From NCBI GenBank assembly GCA_049969715.1, contig JBMFOH010000016.1, forward strand, positions 1 to 40,600: DNA of 40,600 bases. Reading direction: 5' to 3'. Shown piece by piece: positions 35,892-40,600 of this stretch. The notes beneath the pieces are model-generated. The model did no database searches. It worked only from the letters and a program-made list of their open reading frames with translations, and had not been told where the DNA came from. Position numbers and translations under genes: made by a program. The DNA comes from JBMFOH01 sp049969715 [NCBI: bacterium] (GTDB lineage Bacteria; DUMJ01). Each line of letters begins with the position of its first letter. Position 1 is the first letter of the stretch.

Positions 35892-36453
35892 ATATAAAAA
35901 GTATGGACCTTTGATTTTTATATCACATCTAGATCTGATCCGGACCTGGGAGAGGATAGCTAGAAGGGCAAGGCTTCCGGTAGCTTTTACTGAAGGTTTT
36001 CATCCTAAACCTAAATTTTCTTTTATCCCACCTCTTCCTGTTGGATTTGAAGGAGAAAGAGAACTATTAGATATAAAGATTATAGAGACTTCCCCGGATA
36101 TCAAAGATATGGTTAATAGTGTAACGCCAGAGGGTATATGGGTTAATAGTGTAGAAATAATAGCTAACTCAGATCTTAGTAAAATAATCATAGGTGCTAG
36201 CTATGATTTTAAGTGGATAGGAGAATTAGCCGAGAAGACCTTAAAAGAGAAGTTAACGACGATAGGATTAATGGAATGGAGCTATTCCTTTAAGAATTTA
36301 GATAAAAATACAGGAGAGAACCTTCTTTCTCTTGATATCTTATTCTCTTCTAAGGAGATTACACCAAAAAAAGTAGTAGACCTGATAGAAGGGTTAGGTT
36401 ATATTAGGTGGGTAAGATTATCACGGAGAGCTCTGTTAAAAAGGTTACCTTAG
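35875..36453 (+). CDS. DUF2344 / TIGR03936 family protein
   Basis: This 192-residue protein has the family opening YKKYGPLIFISHLDLIRTWER and the ARLPVAFTEGFHPKPKFSF block (residues near 8-46). It is the standing partner of TIGR03960 radical SAM proteins and is in some lineages fused to it. It may form a complex with it or bind its substrate; no reaction is known. Start GTG 35875 overlaps the previous gene by 17 bases. rng and rplU, which often follow in Firmicutes, are absent. Confidence 0.9.
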   Translation: MFARIEYKKYGPLIFISHLDLIRTWERIARRARLPVAFTEGFHPKPKFSFIPPLPVGFEGERELLDIKIIETSPDIKDMVNSVTPEGIWVNSVEIIANSDLSKIIIGASYDFKWIGELAEKTLKEKLTTIGLMEWSYSFKNLDKNTGENLLSLDILFSSKEITPKKVVDLIEGLGYIRWVRLSRRALLKRLP

Positions 36454-37367
36454 GTAATACTGGACTTTGTGTCTCGGATATCGGTATTGGAACCTTACCC
36501 TTTGCTGCATATAGAAATAATAAAAAGGATTTTATTTCTCTTGTTACCTACGCTTATAATATTGGGATAAATCTCTTTGATACTGCTGAGATATATGAGA
36601 ACTATGAGCTTTTGGGAAAGGCATTGAAAAATTGCCATGAGGTTATTATTATTACTAAATCTTATGCAGTAACTAGGGACGATGTGGAAGCCAGCCTCTC
36701 AAAGGCTAGAAGGGAACTGAAAAGAGACATTGATATATTTTTACTTCATGAACAGGAGTCTATCTTTACTCTTAGAGGTCATATGGGAGCTATAGAACAT
36801 CTATATAGGTTGAAAGAGAGAGGTGATATAAGAGGGGTAGGAATTTCTACCCATAAGGTTTCAGGAGTGGAAGGAGCAATAGATTTTAGATTGGATGTAG
36901 TAATGGGGATAATAAATCTTGTTGGACTAGGCATCTCTGATGGGACAAGGGAGGATATGGAAAGAGTATTGGCAATGGCATATAATACGGGAATAGGAGT
37001 AATAGGGATGAAGGTCCTTGGTGGAGGCCATTTATTACCTAGAATAAATGATGCGTTTAATTATATTAGAGGTTTAGATTTTATTCACTCCTATCTTATT
37101 GGGGTAGAGACTATAGATGATTTAGAGACAGATTTAAAGTTATTTAGAGGAGCTTCGGTAGATAGAGAGAAATTACTTTCTAGAAGTTTAAAGGAGAAAC
37201 ATATAGAAATAGAACCTTGGTGTACTGGGTGCGGACTCTGTGTGAATAGGTGTAAACAGGAGGCTATAAAGATAAGAGATGGAAAGGCTTTTGTAATAGA
37301 AGAAAGATGTGTGTTATGCAGTTATTGTGCACAGATTTGCCCTGATTTTTCTATAAGGCTTGTATGA
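36408..37367 (+). CDS. Aldo/keto reductase with C-terminal 2x[4Fe-4S] ferredoxin domain
   Basis: This 319-residue protein joins an aldo/keto reductase TIM barrel with catalytic tetrad D58, Y63, K84, H114 (DTAEIYEN, TKS, LLHEQ) to a ferredoxin module with C272/275/278/282 and C301/304/307/311. Such fusions are common in anaerobes, and the electron donor may be ferredoxin or NAD(P)H; the substrate is unknown. Start GTG 36408 overlaps the DUF2344 gene by 46 bases, and the only alternatives are further inside. Its end overlaps ruvX by four bases. Confidence 0.9.
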   Translation: MGKIITESSVKKVTLGNTGLCVSDIGIGTLPFAAYRNNKKDFISLVTYAYNIGINLFDTAEIYENYELLGKALKNCHEVIIITKSYAVTRDDVEASLSKARRELKRDIDIFLLHEQESIFTLRGHMGAIEHLYRLKERGDIRGVGISTHKVSGVEGAIDFRLDVVMGIINLVGLGISDGTREDMERVLAMAYNTGIGVIGMKVLGGGHLLPRINDAFNYIRGLDFIHSYLIGVETIDDLETDLKLFRGASVDREKLLSRSLKEKHIEIEPWCTGCGLCVNRCKQEAIKIRDGKAFVIEERCVLCSYCAQICPDFSIRLV

Positions 37368-37783
37368 GATACTTAGGAATAGACTTTGGATTAAAGAGGA
37401 TAGGATTTTCTATAAGTGATGAGAATAGGAGGATTGCATTTGGACTTACCACTATAGAAGGCTATAAGATGAAGGACCTAATTTCCTATATAAAGGAATT
37501 AGTAGTTAGGTATAGGGTAGAAAAGATTGTGGTAGGGTTTCCTAAAAATATGAATGGAACACCAGGAGTTCTTTCTAAGGACATATATAATTTTATAGAA
37601 AAGATTAAAGGTGCAATAGGGGATGTAGAGATAATTCTATGGGATGAAAGGCTAACTACACTTCAGGGAGAAAGGATACAAAAAGAGATGAAGAAAAAGA
37701 GGAAAAGGATAATAGTGGATGAGATCGCTGCCACTTTGATCTTACAGAGTTATCTTGACTATAGAAATAGATTTGACGGTTGA
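37364..37783 (+). CDS. ruvX: YqgF/RuvX family RNase H-like nuclease
   Basis: This 139-residue protein begins MRYLGIDFGLKRIGFSISD, the YqgF pattern with the first catalytic Asp. It continues with VVGFPKNMNG and DERLTTLQGE, which has the second acidic site, and ends with DEIAATLILQSYL, holding the last Asp. The family is proposed to resolve Holliday junctions or process 16S rRNA. It closes the tight plus-strand block; the following DNA is decayed. Confidence 0.94.
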   Translation: MRYLGIDFGLKRIGFSISDENRRIAFGLTTIEGYKMKDLISYIKELVVRYRVEKIVVGFPKNMNGTPGVLSKDIYNFIEKIKGAIGDVEIILWDERLTTLQGERIQKEMKKKRKRIIVDEIAATLILQSYLDYRNRFDG

Positions 37784-38303
37784 GTTCCATTGTAGACAGA
37801 CCTGTATGGCATTGAATAATGGTAGTAATGTCCTCTGTGAAAAGCCAGTAGCTGCTGTTCAAGAAGTACAAGAAATGATAGAGACTCGGGATAGGCTAAA
37901 CTTATAGTAGTTGTTGGCTTTCAATGGTCGTATGACCCTGCAGCCCAGAGTCTTAAGAAAGAGATAAGTAAGGAGTTATATAAAGTGCTATACTAGTAGA
38001 AATAATATCTATAGGGCAAATTCAACAGAAATTTTATACTATGCTAGCCATGCTGTAAAGAATATGTTAGGACCTAGATTTCTATATGAGTTTGAAAATG
38101 CATTAGTTTCCTATGCCGAGCCTATGATACCAGAAAGTGAAAATAGGATTGTGGCGGTATTTTTAGATGGCAAGATCAAAGATTATGGTAGTCCAAACCA
38201 TGGAAGTATACGAAAGCTTTGGACTGTTATAGAAGCTATCAGAGGGAATGGTATCATACCTTGTGGACTTGAATCAACAAATGCTTATGCACTCTGTTTG
38301 TAG
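37784..38303 (+). pseudogene. Remnant of a Gfo/Idh/MocA-family oxidoreductase
   Basis: The stretch right after ruvX carries three pieces of one protein in different frames. Frame A (37784-37907) reads the cofactor-domain block NGSNVLCEKPVAAVQEVQEMIE and stops at TAG 37905. Frame B (37904-37996) reads VVVGFQWSYDPAAQSLKKEI and stops at TAG 37994. Frame C (to TAG 38301-38303) reads the C-terminal domain, including FENALVSYAEP and DYGSPNHGSIRKLW. In intact family members these occur in this order. The N-terminal dinucleotide-binding motif is missing, so the gene is 5'-truncated and frameshifted. An ATG at 38064 starts a 79-residue open frame, but it is only part of frame C. It lies 29 bases before a glycosidase gene, which suggests an old sugar-catabolism pair. 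Confidence 0.85.
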
Positions 38304-38332
38304 ATTATTTTATATGAGAGGAGGGTTTTAAA

Positions 38333-40399
38333 TTGCCAAAACAACTAGGAATGCAATGTCAGTATTTTGTAGTAGATGGTAAGCCGAAACAGTTGTGGTT
38401 CGGAGAGATGGATTATTTCCGTATACCAAGAGAGAGCTGGAGCCGATGTCTAGACCATTTGAAAACAATGGGAATGGATGGTGTGAGTATCTATGTTGCA
38501 TGGATTGCCCATGAGCGTGAACCAGGAAATATCGATTTTACAGATGAGGTTTATTCCAATTTAGATCTAGATGCTTTTCTCACCTTAGTGGAGCAAAAGG
38601 GTATGTTTGCATGGCTACGTCCTGGTCCATATATTTACGCTGAATTGCGTTTTGCTGGAATTCCTCCACGGCTAGCAGTAAGACATCCGGAAATTCTGGC
38701 TTGTCGATGGAAGGATGACAAGTTTCAACCATTAGATGAGGGTATGTCTATCTCTTACCTGCATCCCACTTTTCTGGAATATGTTGATAGGTGGTATAGC
38801 AAGGTAATGCCTATTATTTCTCGCCACAGTGCTACCAGAGGAGGTTGTGCTGTCTCTATTCAATTATGTAATGAGATCAGTGGAATCCATATCTGGTTTG
38901 GAGGCATCGATCAAAATCCAGCTGTATGCCAGTATGGGGATCCAGATGGTCGGTTTGTCCGATTCTTACGAGATAAATATAAAAATGTCAGTTCTTTAAA
39001 TTTAGCTTGGGGGACCAAATTTAGTTCTTTTGAGTCTGTGTTTCCACAACAAATGCTAAGTGCTTCCAATTATGAAATGGTAGAATATGACGAGAAATGT
39101 TTCTATTATGAGCGATACATACCAGAATATGTAGATATGCTACGTCAATTGGCTAAGAAACATGGGATTACGGATATACCCTTCAGCCTCAACATCGCTG
39201 GTCCTTCGGATATACCACTTTTTGCTGAGTGTGGCCGCCAGTTTCCCGACATATACCAGGCTGTTGACCTATATTATGATCTCCACCTCACTGGTAGGCT
39301 AGACTCTATAACTATAAGTTATGACCTAGAATATGGGACAGAGTTATGTAAGGCATATACTTCAGGTCCAGCAAGTTCTTTAGAGTATGAAGCAGGGACT
39401 CACACTGATATACATGCCATTGACCCCCATGAACAAGAACTGTGGATGGCGGCAGGGGTACTAAATGGACTCCGTATGATCAGTTTATTCCAAGCAGTAG
39501 ATGGTATCCATTATCCTTGGGAAGCTGATGTGGGAGGAATTTACAACTATCACGCACCAATAACAGTTGATGGAAGGGACTTACGCCCTCATTACTACAC
39601 TATTCAGAAAGTAATTCGCTATTTCGATGGGGATCCATGGTTTCTAGAAGCAGAAAAGGAGTATGACCTAATGTTAGGTATTTATGATCAGTTATACGGA
39701 GATGTAAGTACTGCTCATTTGCTCTTCCATGGGAATGTCTCTTTTGGGATTATTAATCTTATGAGGGACTTACCAGATTGCTCCTGTCTATGGGTAAATA
39801 TGGCACTAGTTATGCCACAGGTAGTTATGGATAAACTTGTAAATTTCGTAGAACTAGGTGGTTGTCTTATACTTACAGGAGAACCACCTGTCTATAATGA
39901 ATGGGGTAAACCGGCAGAACTACTAAGTAAACTAGGGATACAATTAGAGACCCCTCGTACTCCGTTTTCCCTTGTTCGATTCGATGAGGAACAGTATGTA
40001 CGATTAACTGGATATTTTGGGCAAAGATTTGGACGAAAACAGACCTTATATGCCTTACAGGGATGTGATACTACCCTTGCGGTAAATGAAGAAGGTCAGT
40101 GTGTTATTGGGATTTACCATCGAGGGATAGGAACCGTTGTTTGTGGCACGTTTCTGCCAGAATACGTTGTAGAAGAACACAGAAAGTTATTGTCACTTAT
40201 ATTAGGCTCTATCGGGATTGAACCCCGGGTAAAGACAGACAAGCTACGTGCATTTATCCTCCGTCATAAATATGATGGGTCCCGTCGACTATGTATACTG
40301 AATTATTGGCATCAGCCAATAAAAGAGACTATAGAAGTTTCTGGGATGGATATAAGAATAGAACTTGACCCTTTAGATTGGGCGATAAGAGGGATATAA
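38333..40399 (+). CDS. GH35-like beta-galactosidase family glycosidase (clan GH-A)
   Basis: This 688-residue protein has no signal peptide. The N-terminal TIM barrel carries GH35-like blocks: GEMDYFRIPRESW (24-36), a YVAW-x-HE-x-EPG stretch (54-65), LRPGPYIYAE (95-104) and QLCNE (177-181), with E181 the likely acid/base. The nucleophile is probably in SSLEYEAGT (349-356, E351 or E353). The C-terminal half has a trimerisation-like GH42-type region (LILTGEPPVYNEWG), so a GH42-like or new subfamily is possible. Start TTG 38333 has GAGGAGGG seven bases upstream. By my count roughly three quarters of its Arg codons are CGN, while neighbours use AGA/AGG almost only, which suggests recent transfer. 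Specificity is unknown. Confidence 0.82.
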   Translation: MPKQLGMQCQYFVVDGKPKQLWFGEMDYFRIPRESWSRCLDHLKTMGMDGVSIYVAWIAHEREPGNIDFTDEVYSNLDLDAFLTLVEQKGMFAWLRPGPYIYAELRFAGIPPRLAVRHPEILACRWKDDKFQPLDEGMSISYLHPTFLEYVDRWYSKVMPIISRHSATRGGCAVSIQLCNEISGIHIWFGGIDQNPAVCQYGDPDGRFVRFLRDKYKNVSSLNLAWGTKFSSFESVFPQQMLSASNYEMVEYDEKCFYYERYIPEYVDMLRQLAKKHGITDIPFSLNIAGPSDIPLFAECGRQFPDIYQAVDLYYDLHLTGRLDSITISYDLEYGTELCKAYTSGPASSLEYEAGTHTDIHAIDPHEQELWMAAGVLNGLRMISLFQAVDGIHYPWEADVGGIYNYHAPITVDGRDLRPHYYTIQKVIRYFDGDPWFLEAEKEYDLMLGIYDQLYGDVSTAHLLFHGNVSFGIINLMRDLPDCSCLWVNMALVMPQVVMDKLVNFVELGGCLILTGEPPVYNEWGKPAELLSKLGIQLETPRTPFSLVRFDEEQYVRLTGYFGQRFGRKQTLYALQGCDTTLAVNEEGQCVIGIYHRGIGTVVCGTFLPEYVVEEHRKLLSLILGSIGIEPRVKTDKLRAFILRHKYDGSRRLCILNYWHQPIKETIEVSGMDIRIELDPLDWAIRGI

Positions 40400-40433
40400 A
40401 CCATGTAGCCTCTCGGAAACTCCTGATCTGTAA

Positions 40434-40600
40434 TCACTTTACCCACCCCCTTTCCAAAGACCGTTTGAAACATTCTAATACGATGGATACAAACTTCTCC
40501 TCTGAATTTAAAAGAAATATCGCTAATCCTAGATAACTTAATTCCTGCTCCGCAGAAACTACATACTTTAAATACTCCTTACGCCTTTCTACAAATACTT
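40434..40600 (-). CDS. 3' end of an unidentified minus-strand gene (partial)
   Basis: The minus strand is open from the window edge to TGA at 40436-40434, giving about 54 residues that end LECFKRSLERGWVK, with a helical, charged composition that looks coding. I do not recognise the family. A possible next gene begins at GTG 40437 (overlap GTGA) after a strong AAGGGGGTGG site, but it runs only 41 codons, to 40312, and most of it is antisense to the glycosidase gene. Confidence 0.45.
   Translation of the reverse strand, partial: VFVERRKEYLKYVVSAEQELSYLGLAIFLLNSEEKFVSIVLECFKRSLERGWVK

Overview
The window reads as a low-GC bacterial chromosome. Codon use is strongly biased to AGA/AGG for arginine and ATA for isoleucine, TTG starts are frequent, and genes are packed very tightly. 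The gene content points to a relative of Clostridia and other Firmicutes, possibly thermophilic. The markers are the DUF881-sbp-ftsA-ftsZ string, SepF, hisS-aspS, and maf-mreBCD-pbp2-minCDE-rodA followed by the TIGR03960/TIGR03936 pair. Another deep-branching lineage is not excluded. The MurE homologue carries a DNPR motif, which predicts meso-diaminopimelate in the peptidoglycan.

Layout. 1-207: a possible tail of an upstream gene, then a good extended -10 promoter. 208-1566: tRNA-Gln(CUG), a DNPH1-like nucleotide N-hydrolase and a TIM-barrel sugar isomerase/epimerase. 1537-3187 (minus strand): Hsp33 and the Mrp/ApbC Fe-S ATPase. 3188-3318: a divergent regulatory region with a three-repeat MraZ operator. 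3319-18330: the division and cell-wall (dcw) cluster mraZ, rsmH, ftsL, ftsI, murE, mraY, murD, ftsW, murG, murC, murB, a short ftsQ-like gene, DUF881, sbp, ftsA, ftsZ. 18355-21446: a radical SAM protein, a HlyD-like adaptor and sepF. 21497-24508: hisS and aspS. 24501-26771: a lone rnfB, apbE and a Gx/HepS-I membrane protein. 26768-34176: maf, mreB, mreC, mreD, pbp2, minC, minD, minE, rodA. 34176-37783: TIGR03960-like radical SAM, the DUF2344 protein, a ferredoxin-fused aldo/keto reductase and ruvX.

From 3319 to 37783 every gene lies on the plus strand. Most junctions overlap or nearly touch, and the largest gap is about 50 bases, before hisS, where a promoter is visible. Division (FtsW/FtsI, FtsA/FtsZ, SepF), elongation (MreBCD, RodA/PBP2), placement of the division site (MinCDE) and most of the lipid II precursor pathway therefore sit in one block of about 34 kb. 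murF, murA and ddl are absent from it.

37784-40399 is different in character: a decayed Gfo/Idh/MocA oxidoreductase, then an intact GH35-like glycosidase whose arginine codons are mostly CGN. This looks like acquired, partly decaying sugar-use DNA. The last 170 bases hold the 3' end of an unidentified minus-strand gene.

I see no CRISPR array, insertion sequence or rRNA. I did not identify a wholly new system. The most notable points are the merged division/elongation locus, the MraZ operator, a truncated FtsQ-like protein, a RodA lacking a normal start codon, and the orphan RnfB-ApbE-Gx trio.
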